Part shown: positions 1 to 8,254 of the stretch, piece after piece
How the letters are laid out: every line of letters begins with the position of its first letter
How positions within the stretch are numbered: the first letter of the stretch is position 1
Assembly (NCBI GenBank): GCA_002449665.1
Contig: DJXH01000008.1
Location: forward strand, 62,001 to 126,000
Direction: 5' to 3'
Length of the DNA stretch: 64,000 nucleotides
From: Bacteroidales bacterium UBA7009
GTDB taxonomy: Bacteria; Bacteroidota; Bacteroidia; Bacteroidales; Paludibacteraceae
The notes under the pieces: model-generated
The model's input: the letters and a program-made list of their open reading frames with translations, nothing else
What the model was told of the DNA's origin: nothing
The model's database searches: none
Program-made: the position numbers and the translations under genes

Positions 1-3000
1 AGGCATCGTGCCGGAGAAGGCAGGAGACCAAGCATCGAAGGTGTAGCCTGTGCGGGTGGCGGTAGGAGCCGTGATAGCCGCTCCGGCGGAATAACTGCCT
101 GCAGCGGTGTATTCGCCTGACAGTTCGCCGCCGTTGGCATCCCAAGCAAGCGTATATGAGGACACCTTCTGAACATAATAGTTTTTGGTCGTGGATGCTG
201 ACGACTCTTTCTGTGTTGCGAGAGCGGCGGTGATGTCGGAAACGCTGATCTCTGAAGTACAAGCCGCATCGGTGTAGAATTTGGCATTGTCTGCTGATTC
301 CGCTCTCAAGAATGTCATCACATTGGTGGTGTCCGTCTCCCACGTGAACTGCTTGTTGGCATTAGTGGCATCCTCCCATGTGCAACTTTTCGGAATAAAG
401 GTAACATTGTAGGAATAGACTGTCCAACCACTCGGTATATTAGCAGTACCTGCCGTTCTATCCAATGTCGGCGGGCAGTAGAAATCACCTGTGCTTTTTA
501 CACCATTTACCCAGTCGGCAGTTTTGCTATAAGTTCCTCCCAACGTTGTTCCATAGTAGCGGATATGCTTCAGTTTGCTACAACTTTTGAACATTTGTTG
601 CATTCCGTAGTTTGCAAGAGTGGTAGCGCGTATTGTCGGAGCTTTTCCCAGATTGGAACAGCCGTAGAACATATTATTGTAAGTATAGTTTTGCAGAGTG
701 GCAATTTTCAACTCCGAGGGTGCCTGTGTCAGTGCCGTACAATTGTAGAACATATAACGACAGGTTTGTGTACTCGTTGCACTTGTCGCTGCTATTTCAG
801 GTGCTGTGGTAAGTGCGGTGCAATCGTAAAACATTTCGTAATAGCATTTTTCAGGTAATGTCAATGCAGGCAGTTGTTCTGGAACATTCGTCAATGAAGT
901 GCAGCCGCGGAACATGTCTGAATAACACGAGGCTGCAAGTGTTGTAGCTGGTAATGCCGGTGCTGTCGTGAGTGAAGAACAATTGTAGAACATACTATTA
1001 TAGCAGGAAGATACCATTGTCATCGCCGGCAATGTCGGTGCTGAAGTCAGTCTGGTGCAACCATAGAACATATTCAGGTAACAAGAATTTGCCAGTGTTG
1101 TCGCGGGCAATGTTGCGGGAGCATCCACCAGATTGCTGCAACCGTTAAACATATTCTGATAACAATACTGTCCAAGATTGGTGGCAGAAAGTTTCAAGTC
1201 TCCCGCACTAACAATTTTAGTGTTTACATAATTGATATTGTAAAAGAATGAATAAAAAGCGTAACTGGGGAGAGTAACAGAATTATTAATTTCTGTTTGA
1301 GTGCCAGAAAATATTGACATAAGATTTCCGCTCAAAGATGCTGTTCCATTTCCACTTATATAGAGCATCCAATATTTTATTGTACTCTGCGCGAAGCCAG
1401 AAGTATTTGTACCATACATTTGCAAACTTGCTCCGGCAGGTATAGTTGCTATATCTCTACCACCCGTATCATAATTAGTTGTTGTCAGACTATTCCAATC
1501 CCCATACGTGCCATTCGTAATTAAGCGATAGTAAATCGTAACATTCGCAGGAACATTACTACTTCTTTTAAGTTGCGCTGTAAGAGATTGTGATGCGTGC
1601 GTGTTGGTAATGGTAAAGTAATCCGGCTCCTCAACATAGGTGGCAGTGTAGGTGACATCACCCGTCAGAGCGGGCAGGGAGGCGTCCTTGTCTGTGAACG
1701 CGGAATTTCCGTCCGTCCAACCAGTGAATATGTAACCTTGCCTACTTGGGGTAGAACCGCTATATACCGGTATACGGCCTTCTATCAGGTCAAACGACTG
1801 AAGACCTGTGCCGTTCCAGTTTTGGAATGTCACCGTATAGGTGGTTGCTGTGGGGTCGTCCTTGAACAGGGCTGTATAGGTGACATTGCCGCTTACCGTG
1901 AAAGTACGGGTCGCATTGGTGGAATTGTTGTCCTGCCATTTGTTGAACACATATCCTTCCGCCGTGTTCGGATGAGCAGTGACAGTAACCTGCTGACCGT
2001 CCTGGCAATAATAGATGTAGCTATAATCTCCCACATTGATGGTCAAGGTGCGAACCGTGTATTGCGGAGAATAAACCGCACGGACTGTTGCGCCATTATA
2101 TATAGAACCGGAAGTAAAGTAATATCCACTTCCTCCCTCTGTCGTACAGATTCCTCCTCCATAGTCAGAGTAGGAATAGTAATCTGTATTACTCAATTCA
2201 CTACTCCAATAATATCCATGGGTATTATTGTTAGAGAAAGTACTATTCCCATAATAATTTGTAGTGTACCAGCCTTTATATGGCAGAGTTATCGATTTTG
2301 TTCCATCCGTTTTATTGGTAAATGTTGTGCCTGAAACTATCGAATTATCAAGCAATCCATTCCATTCTGTATTATTTGGCATACGCCAAGAATCACCCAT
2401 ATTGACAGTTGCTGCATCTTCTGCAGGCGACAATATATATCCTACAGAAATGCTTGCTACATTGGAATAGTATTTACTCGTAGAAACACTTGTAACAGGA
2501 GTTGTTCCTCCCCAAATATAGTAGCCTCCAGCATCTGTCGACAAGTTTGCCCCCACATTCTTATCAGCCCATGCCACACCATAACCCATATCTACAGGGG
2601 TGTAAGTCTTGCCGTCCAAACCGGTCTTGGCAGAGAGGTTATATACAATCTTCTGCACATCGGTTGTGGTTGCCTGATATGCGTCCACTGTGGCAGGCAG
2701 CGACTCCATCTGGAACTCAGCTGTGTAGGATGCATCGGCTGTGACGGACACGGTGCGCGGGTTGCTCGTATTGCCGCCCGTCCACTGCGTGAAAGTCCAT
2801 CCCGCATCGGGAGTGACGGTCATCGTGAGCGAAGTTCCTGTCTTATACACACCTTCCGACACTTGGTCTGCCGGATCGGCGGGTGTGATTTCAATGGTGC
2901 CGTGCGCGGCGGTGGCGGTGACGGTATAGGTCTTTATGTAAGTGGCGGTGTAGGTGGCATCGCCTGCACCCAGTTTCGTTATTGCGGGACTCCAGCCGCT

Positions 3001-5694
3001 GAACACATAGCCGCCCGCTTTGGTAGGCGTTTCGCCATGATAAGTCGGCTTGCGGCCTTCCTTGAGGTCGAACTCGTCAAGCACTTTCACACCGTCCTCG
3101 TCATAGAAGGTGACATGATGTTCCTCTGCTTCGCTTTCTATAAATACGGCGGTAAACTCCTGGTCATCGTACATAATCACAGTCATCGGATTATCATTGG
3201 AAACGGTGTTGCCCGCTTCGTCAGTCCAATGGCTGAACAAATAGCCGTCATCCTCGTTTTCCACCGCCATGATATTGACGGTCTGATACAGTTCGCAGTC
3301 GAAATAATAGATGTGTCCGTCAGCATTGACGGTCAGTATTTTGCGCGGCATATCAAAAATGGGACGGATACCACAGCCATAATATATATAATTATTGTTA
3401 TCCCTTGCATCTACATAATTCAACACTGGAGAATACACGGTGCTACTGTACATTCCTCCTCTATAACCATAGGCAGTTGATTGGGAATTAGTACTTGTAT
3501 TCCAGTTATAGAATGTACTTGTCCAATAGTTTATAGTATTCGATTGCGATGCACTACCGCTAACAGAGTTTGTCCATCCATTTTTAGGCAATGTCATAGT
3601 ATTGCTATTGCTTTTACTCGTGAATGTCTGGTTGTAGGATGCTGTTGCGACCGTTGTATTATCTAATAATGTCTGCCATTCGTCTTTGGTAGGTATGCGC
3701 CAATTATGACCGCAATAACGATAGGCGGCATCTGTTTCATCCGTAACAGGCAACGATTTCCCTGATGCCATAGAAGAAGCATCATAGAAATTTCCTGTTG
3801 TAGAGGCTCCTTGTGTCAGCTTGCCCCAAGCAAAATAACTTCCAGCTGCAGTTTCTGATGAAGCGAAACCTGTTGATGTGTTTGTTTTATCTACATTGTA
3901 CTTTGCCCAGATACCGGCAGCACCGAGATCTACAGCCTCTGCAGGAAGATCAAAAATCTGGCTCTTACCCGCCCCTGTGCCTATTTGATAAACAGTTTCA
4001 GCTTTTGCAGCAGATGCAGGTGTTCCTGTGATAACAGCCCCTACCACGAGGTCAAGTTGTCCGTCTGCAAACCGCACGGTGTTGTCGGTGAAAGAGCCGC
4101 CTGTCCATTTGTAGAAATTCCAGCCTTCAGGAGTACCCGAGCAGGTGAAAGTGAAAGTCTGGTCGTTGGAGTTAAGAATGTAAGTGTTGCCTTCGGTGTA
4201 ATTGTTGGTTCCGTCCGTAGCAGTAATGGTGGCTTTGTCGTTATTCAGAATCGTCAGCGTGTATTGGTTGTTGCTGACGAACTGCGCATAAACTGTCGTC
4301 GCGGTTGTGATAGTCTTGAGTTCTTCCTCCGTCACTTTCGCACCTCCTTCGGCAGCTGTGAACCAGCCGAGGAAGCGGGCGTTTTCCTTTACGGGTGGTG
4401 CAGGAATGGTCTTGGCGGTATAGTCAGCCCTGACCACGCGGCGCAGGTCAGTGTTGTACGAACTCCCCTCTTCCCACGTACCGTCATTGGCTGCACAGTT
4501 GAAAGTGAGGTAAGTGGGAGTTGTTGGATTGAGTGTTATACAACTCGGGAAATTGGTTCCAATGGTATAATAGGAATTGCTGTTTGCCACTTGTGTAGGA
4601 GTCAAATCACTATCATAATAAATTTGTGTTTTGGGAGTAGTACTTGTTCCACAATAAATCCCTCCAAACCAGTTATATGATGTATTTGTACTCGTTGTAG
4701 TGGCAGTAGGAGACCATTGCTTAAAATATATAAATAAATACAAGTTAATAAATTGTTGCTTACTTGCTGCCTGTGCCATTGTGTGACGGAACATCTCGCT
4801 TAATGAATATTGTATATCATTACCTCTCCTGTCAACCATTGATGTTGCCATTATTTCTACCTGCTTGTATGACGACCACGAACCAGGGGCGGTTTGGTTA
4901 ATAAACATTCCTTGATAACACCCTTCAACTAACTCTTCTGCTGGTAAGCGAAACAGACAGCCAGAGGCAGAAGTTGGAGCAGAATAATTATTAGATGAAT
5001 AAAGATTATAGCAATTGTTAAACATATACGCATAACAATACGGTTCCAAGTTGATGGCTGGAAGTTCAGGGCAATATTTCAGATTACCACAACCATCAAA
5101 CATGTGGAAATAACAATGGGAAGCCAACACAGTAGTTGGTAATTGCGGAGGATTATAAAGGTATAAGCAGCCATAGAACATATAGGAGTAACAATAGTCT
5201 GTAAGGTGTTCGGCAGGTAATGAAAGTTCTGAAGCATTAAGACTATTTGTGCTAGTATTATTCCTAAATAAACTATAAAAACAATAGTCTGTCGGAATGG
5301 TTGAGTTTGTTATAAATTCCGTTGGATTGTCATTGGTAGAATTCACTAATGACATCACATTACCTGCCACCGTGCCACCATTCAGAATAAAGGATACATA
5401 ATTATCCGCATCTTTACAAAAACCATTCGTACCATTGTCTCCTTTGAAATAATAGGTTTTAGTGTTGTTCCCTTGATAAACAACAGTACCCGATTCAGTA
5501 ATTGGTGTCCATGTAGACTTATTTTCAGAATACCACAAGTCCACATTGGGTGTGCCAATGAAATTCACGGTAATTTTAGAACTCGTAAGTTTTAGGTACT
5601 CGTTCACCTGTGCCCGTGCTTTCTGCAATGGCAGGGTAAGTGCAAACAACAAAAGTGCCAAGATAGGCACAGAAAATGGAGAAAAGTTTTTCAT
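1..5694 (-). CDS. giant secreted BspA/FISUMP/InlB-repeat surface protein, C-terminus beyond window
   Basis: An open frame of 1898 codons runs from the ATG at 5694 leftwards off the window without a stop. A signal peptide (residues 1-28, ending KARA) is followed by BspA-type (DUF285-like) repeats at about 128-250, with the pattern CYxxMFxxCxxL. InlB-type repeat strands come next (about 390-540, ending YAQF or FKW). A FISUMP-like domain follows (about 580-780, core HNWRIPTKDEW), then more InlB-type repeats (785-998), a second FISUMP-like domain (1028-1210, core DSWRMPNNTEW), InlB-type repeats again (1212-1355), a second BspA block of roughly eight 23-26 residue repeats (1465-1738), and a last InlB-type strand. 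These families are extracellular and often adhesive. The target and the anchoring signal cannot be judged because the C-terminus is missing. The start is supported by the signal peptide and an upstream promoter. Confidence 0.85.
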   Translation of the reverse strand, partial: MKNFSPFSVPILALLLFALTLPLQKARAQVNEYLKLTSSKITVNFIGTPNVDLWYSENKSTWTPITESGTVVYQGNNTKTYYFKGDNGTNGFCKDADNYVSFILNGGTVAGNVMSLVNSTNDNPTEFITNSTIPTDYCFYSLFRNNTSTNSLNASELSLPAEHLTDYCYSYMFYGCLYLYNPPQLPTTVLASHCYFHMFDGCGNLKYCPELPAINLEPYCYAYMFNNCYNLYSSNNYSAPTSASGCLFRLPAEELVEGCYQGMFINQTAPGSWSSYKQVEIMATSMVDRRGNDIQYSLSEMFRHTMAQAASKQQFINLYLFIYFKQWSPTATTTSTNTSYNWFGGIYCGTSTTPKTQIYYDSDLTPTQVANSNSYYTIGTNFPSCITLNPTTPTYLTFNCAANDGTWEEGSSYNTDLRRVVRADYTAKTIPAPPVKENARFLGWFTAAEGGAKVTEEELKTITTATTVYAQFVSNNQYTLTILNNDKATITATDGTNNYTEGNTYILNSNDQTFTFTCSGTPEGWNFYKWTGGSFTDNTVRFADGQLDLVVGAVITGTPASAAKAETVYQIGTGAGKSQIFDLPAEAVDLGAAGIWAKYNVDKTNTSTGFASSETAAGSYFAWGKLTQGASTTGNFYDASSMASGKSLPVTDETDAAYRYCGHNWRIPTKDEWQTLLDNTTVATASYNQTFTSKSNSNTMTLPKNGWTNSVSGSASQSNTINYWTSTFYNWNTSTNSQSTAYGYRGGMYSSTVYSPVLNYVDARDNNNYIYYGCGIRPIFDMPRKILTVNADGHIYYFDCELYQTVNIMAVENEDDGYLFSHWTDEAGNTVSNDNPMTVIMYDDQEFTAVFIESEAEEHHVTFYDEDGVKVLDEFDLKEGRKPTYHGETPTKAGGYVFSGWSPAITKLGAGDATYTATYIKTYTVTATAAHGTIEITPADPADQVSEGVYKTGTSLTMTVTPDAGWTFTQWTGGNTSNPRTVSVTADASYTAEFQMESLPATVDAYQATTTDVQKIVYNLSAKTGLDGKTYTPVDMGYGVAWADKNVGANLSTDAGGYYIWGGTTPVTSVSTSKYYSNVASISVGYILSPAEDAATVNMGDSWRMPNNTEWNGLLDNSIVSGTTFTNKTDGTKSITLPYKGWYTTNYYGNSTFSNNNTHGYYWSSELSNTDYYSYSDYGGGICTTEGGSGYYFTSGSIYNGATVRAVYSPQYTVRTLTINVGDYSYIYYCQDGQQVTVTAHPNTAEGYVFNKWQDNNSTNATRTFTVSGNVTYTALFKDDPTATTYTVTFQNWNGTGLQSFDLIEGRIPVYSGSTPSRQGYIFTGWTDGNSAFTDKDASLPALTGDVTYTATYVEEPDYFTITNTHASQSLTAQLKRSSNVPANVTIYYRLITNGTYGDWNSLTTTNYDTGGRDIATIPAGASLQMYGTNTSGFAQSTIKYWMLYISGNGTASLSGNLMSIFSGTQTEINNSVTLPSYAFYSFFYNINYVNTKIVSAGDLKLSATNLGQYCYQNMFNGCSNLVDAPATLPATTLANSCYLNMFYGCTRLTSAPTLPAMTMVSSCYNSMFYNCSSLTTAPALPATTLAASCYSDMFRGCTSLTNVPEQLPALTLPEKCYYEMFYDCTALTTAPEIAATSATSTQTCRYMFYNCTALTQAPSELKIATLQNYTYNNMFYGCSNLGKAPTIRATTLANYGMQQMFKSCSKLKHIRYYGTTLGGTYSKTADWVNGVKSTGDFYCPPTLDRTAGTANIPSGWTVYSYNVTFIPKSCTWEDATNANKQFTWETDTTNVMTFLRAESADNAKFYTDAACTSEISVSDITAALATQKESSASTTKNYYVQKVSSYTLAWDANGGELSGEYTAAGSYSAGAAITAPTATRTGYTFDAWSPAFSGTMP

Positions 5695-5860
5695 AATCTG
5701 TATGATTTTAAGTTATTTGGGTCTTATTGGGTCTTAATCAAACGTACAGTCTCCCGACTGATAAGAACTCTATTCGCCGACAATCTTCGGCTTTTCGTAT
5801 CCGTCAAAGGGTTCCTTTGATTGGTACAAGTCTGCCTGCTTTCGTGTGCAGAGTTCAATT
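5695..5860 (-). promoter_or_regulatory. structured 5' leader of the giant surface protein gene
   Basis: About 166 nt lie between the predicted transcription start (near 5860) and the ATG. On the transcript strand GAACTCT can pair with a later AGAGTTC, enclosing two small hairpins: TCAAAGG/CCTTTGA with a 3-nt loop, and GCCGA/TCGGC. A later GTCGGGAGAC stretch precedes the start. This may be an mRNA-stabilising or regulatory leader. I do not recognise a named riboswitch, and the pairing was worked out by eye only. Confidence 0.35.
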
Positions 5861-6091
5861 CGCTTGCAAAGGTAGAGCAAAAAGTTTATTACTGCAAGCA
5901 TTTTGCATAAAATTTAGCAATTTTGTATCGATTTGGCGAAAAATACTAACATTTTGGTGTTGTATTTGTCGCCATTTATTGTCATTTTGCTAACACTCGC
6001 GTAGGCTAAAACGTGGAGAAAATGTTAATAAATCTGTAGATTGTAAATGTCAAAATTGTAAATGCCTGTGGTCTCAATCAAAGGAACCCTT
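5806..6091. repeat. 17-bp inverted repeat pair flanking the promoter segment
   Basis: caatcaaaggaaccctt occurs on the plus strand at 6075-6091 and, identically, on the minus strand at 5823-5807. The 251 bp between them hold the promoter of the leftward surface protein gene. The left copy extends into a near-palindrome (TCAAAGG, 3 bases, CCTTTGA). Apart from these repeats, the promoter and the terminator at 6101-6140, I see no gene in 5695-6170. Confidence 0.7.
5867..5897 (-). promoter_or_regulatory. Bacteroidetes-type promoter of the giant surface protein gene
   Basis: On the minus strand TTG (5897-5895), 20 bases, then TACCTTTG (5874-5867). This fits the sigma-ABfr consensus of TTTG, 19-21 bases, TAnnTTTG. 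It sits inside the segment bounded by the 17-bp inverted repeats. Confidence 0.75.
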
Positions 6092-6100
6092 ATGCGCTAC

Positions 6101-6140
6101 CTAAAAAAACAGCGGTAATATCATCTGCTGATATTACCGC
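6101..6140 (-). terminator. rho-independent terminator after the PIN-domain remnant
   Basis: A perfect 12-bp stem, gcggtaatatca (6112-6123) with tgatattaccgc (6129-6140), has a 5-base loop. On the minus strand it is followed by a run of seven T (6103-6109). It ends transcription of the leftward gene stopping at 6171. Confidence 0.8.
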
Positions 6141-6170
6141 CAGAATTGATTGTGAACCAAATTGCAATAA

Positions 6171-6431
6171 TTAGTTCAATGAAATAAGAAACTGTGAAGC
6201 TGTCATAACAGGGATAGCGGAATAGCGAAAATGTTTTTCATTTCGAGTCAATATGCAATCTGCATTAACAGATACCGCAGAAGCATATTGCAGTGCATCT
6301 TCAAAATCAGGATTTGCTGTGTTTATGGCAAAGTCAGTTTCGCTTGATGTGGAGGGAGCAATCTTTAGAACATTGAGGAGTTGTTTGATTGTCAATAGAA
6401 GTTGCTGCTCATTAAGTTGTCGTTTCCCCAT
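6171..6431 (-). pseudogene. PIN-domain (VapC-like) toxin, N-terminus lost
   Basis: The 86 residues match the C-terminal half of PIN-domain ribonuclease toxins. DFEDALQY followed by a conserved ADCILTRNEKHF block carries the late acidic residues of the fold, and the end (PVMTASQFLISL) is also typical. Full proteins are about 130-140 residues and begin with a strand plus the first catalytic Asp (LDTNV type). That part is absent, so the product is probably an inactive remnant. It overlaps the upstream small frame by 20 bases, the order expected of antitoxin then toxin. A terminator follows. Confidence 0.6.
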
Positions 6432-6609
6432 CCAAATCGTCTTCAGACATTTTTATTATTCCGCATAATTGGCGTATGTTTGCGTTCAAATCAGATAGTG
6501 ATTTGATTCGGACATCTTCTTTTTTTTCAGAACGAGAAGATGCGTTTGTATGTTTTTTGTTCAAAGCGTTCGGGTATGTATTACCCTTGCTTTGCTCAAA
6601 ATCTGTCAT
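6412..6609 (-). CDS. small antitoxin-like protein (possible DUF6364-type remnant)
   Basis: The frame gives 65 residues. Only the C-terminal part (IRQLCGIIKMSEDDLDGE) resembles the end of small antitoxins that precede PIN toxins in Bacteroidales, where a similar SLSGVIKLPEDFD-like stretch is common. The Ser/Lys/Asn-rich N-terminus lacks the expected DNA-binding ribbon-helix-helix. It lies directly before the truncated toxin, overlapping it by 20 bases. It could be a decayed antitoxin or a chance frame, and I lean to the former on position alone. Confidence 0.35.
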   Translation of the reverse strand: MTDFEQSKGNTYPNALNKKHTNASSRSEKKEDVRIKSLSDLNANIRQLCGIIKMSEDDLDGETTT

Positions 6610-6623
6610 TATATTCTTGTCCG

Positions 6624-7655
6624 CTACAGGCTGTCAACTACAGCCTGAGCCGCATAGAGAGGATAATTGGTAAGCCATTGCTGCTCCTTATAAGGCGACA
6701 TAGAAAGGCGAACGCCGTGCAAACCCGTGTTCGCTTCCACGAACAGCCGCAGACTCTTGGCGTGCAGGTTTTCAGAGGCTTTGACCTCTACAGGCAGTAT
6801 CTTGCCGTTCCTTTGTATGAGAAAATCTATTTCTCCCCGTGAGTTGTCTTGCGACCAGTAGTAGATGTCGTTGTCTTGACTTAAAACCAGTTGTTGGAAG
6901 ACATACTGTTCGGTCAGTGCCCCTCTAAAGTCTGTGAACACATCTGTCGGCGTAAGCAGAGCCTGTGCGGGCAGTTTGGCGATGGCACTGAGAAGACCTA
7001 GTATCTGACATATAGACTTTGAATGCCGCGAAGTCTTCGTATGCGGAAAGCGGCAAAAGTCCTTTTTTGGTGCGATAGACTTTGTGTATCAGTCCGGCAT
7101 CCTGTAGCCATTCCAATGCTAATTCAAAATCCTTTGCTCTTGCTCCTTCTTTGAGGAAACCGTAGATAAACTTCTTGTTCTCTTTTGCCAACTGACCGAT
7201 AACACTTTGCCATACCATTCGTATTCGCGGCACCTCTTTTATGGGCGCGTGCTTCGAGAAATCGCGGTCGTAACTGTCTAAAATCTGTTGCTGTATAGCC
7301 CTTGCGGCAGTAAAATCGTTGTTCGCTGCAAAACTTGCCACCACTTCCGGCATGCCGCCGATAAAGTAGTATAGCTTGAGTAGTGTCTCCAAACGCGATG
7401 CTATAAAGTCAAGCCGATCCCACCTCATCGTGCGAACCAACTCCACCAATTTTTCTTCGCCCATTGCCTCTGCAAACTCGTAAAAAGACATAGGGTGAAC
7501 CGTAACAAACGACATTTTCCCACAGGGAAACTGTCGTTTGTATGCAGAGATACACCGAGTAGTGACCCCGCTGCGATTACAGGTTGTGCCGGACGTTTCT
7601 CGTAGAAATACTTCAGTGCCGTAACCCCCCCGCTTCGCCTCTTGTATCTAATTTT
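6624..7655 (-). pseudogene. decayed AAA/DUF4143 family ATPase, two frameshifts, P-loop part missing
   Basis: Three fragments of one protein lie in order. The first (about 7650-7512) reads ALKYFYEKRPAQPV then GSLLGVSL. The second (7515 to about 7000) carries MSFVTVHPMSFYEFAEAMG and IGGMPEVV. The third (about 6998-6624) carries LTEQYVFQQL and the DUF4143 nuclease-like motif EIDF...PVEVKAS. The first junction is explained by one missing A in GGAAAATG at about 7513, and the second by one extra base at 6999 inside SDTGLLSAIAKL. The N-terminus with Walker A and B is gone; only an FRRK-like trace remains near 7690. An intact relative starts at 8255. Such ATPases are common accessory genes in Bacteroidales and their role is unclear. 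Confidence 0.8.
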
Positions 7656-7670
7656 TCTTGCTTTCCAAAC

Positions 7671-7764
7671 ATTTCCGCCTGAAAAGTGTGATTTTTTACA
7701 AAAATTCCGACTAAAAAGTGTGAATTTTTACAGAAATTCCGACTAAAAAGTGTAATTTTCGCAG
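7671..7764. repeat. three tandem 32-bp repeats
   Basis: Units start at about 7671, 7704 and 7736. They share attccgactaaaaagtgtg followed by a T-rich stretch and acag/acaa. The last two units are nearly identical and the first is diverged (tccgcctgaaaagtgtg). They lie between the decayed ATPase and a small secreted protein gene. There are no variable spacers, so this is not a CRISPR array. Confidence 0.75.
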
Positions 7765-8034
7765 TTATGGGGTAAGTTCGCCACCGTTGCCGTCTTCGCT
7801 CCCGGGGTTTATGATGGGGGAAATCGGATATGTACCACTTGATACAGTGTTGCCATCTTCATCGATATTAGCAGTAGAATTAACCACTATATATGGTTCT
7901 GCATCGTTTCTTCCTAATAAATCTTCCTGTTTAGCAGCATCCAATTGTCCCGCTGACATATAAACTATACTATTCCCTGCTAAAAGCATCTCCATAACAA
8001 AGAATAAGCATAAAATAGAGAAAACTTTTTTCAT
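7765..8034 (-). CDS. small secreted protein of unknown function
   Basis: The product has 89 residues with an N-terminal signal sequence (MKKVFSILCLFFVMEMLLAG) followed by a short, acidic, Asn/Gly-rich mature part without cysteines or known motifs. Its end coincides with the last 32-bp repeat. No promoter of the usual type is obvious upstream (8035-8199 is AT-rich and empty). The C-terminus (SEDGNGGELTP) looks unstructured, so the frame may be the 5' remnant of a longer surface protein cut off at the repeats. I cannot assign a function. Confidence 0.45.
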   Translation of the reverse strand: MKKVFSILCLFFVMEMLLAGNSIVYMSAGQLDAAKQEDLLGRNDAEPYIVVNSTANIDEDGNTVSSGTYPISPIINPGSEDGNGGELTP

Positions 8035-8199
8035 AAGATTGAGGCTTTATAAGGTTTGACAATATTCTATAATGTTTTCACACTGAAAAACAAACAACAA
8101 TTTTTGGGATAAGATACAATATCGCTATGTAGAATTTAGGGAAAAGGAGCATTATTCAATTTAAAAAATAGGGGAAACGGAACAATAAAGATAAATAAA

Positions 8200-8231
8200 T
8201 TTGCACAATTGCAAGATTTGCAGTACTTTTG
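8200..8231 (+). promoter_or_regulatory. promoter of the intact AAA/DUF4143 ATPase
   Basis: TTTG (8200-8203), 20 bases, TACTTTTG (8224-8231); the ATG follows at 8255. This matches the Bacteroidetes consensus well. Confidence 0.75.
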
Positions 8232-8254
8232 CAGCGTTATTATAAATAGCATAT

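Noticed and set aside
565..4680. Many plus-strand frames of 60-245 codons
   Set aside because: All lie opposite the continuous BspA/FISUMP frame and are Cys/Arg/Ile-rich shadows of its repeats.
5695..6170. Replication origin
   Set aside because: AT-rich, but no cluster of DnaA boxes and no dnaA/dnaN neighbours; promoter and repeats explain it better.
7671..7764. CRISPR array
   Set aside because: The units are directly abutting with no variable spacers, and no cas genes are present.
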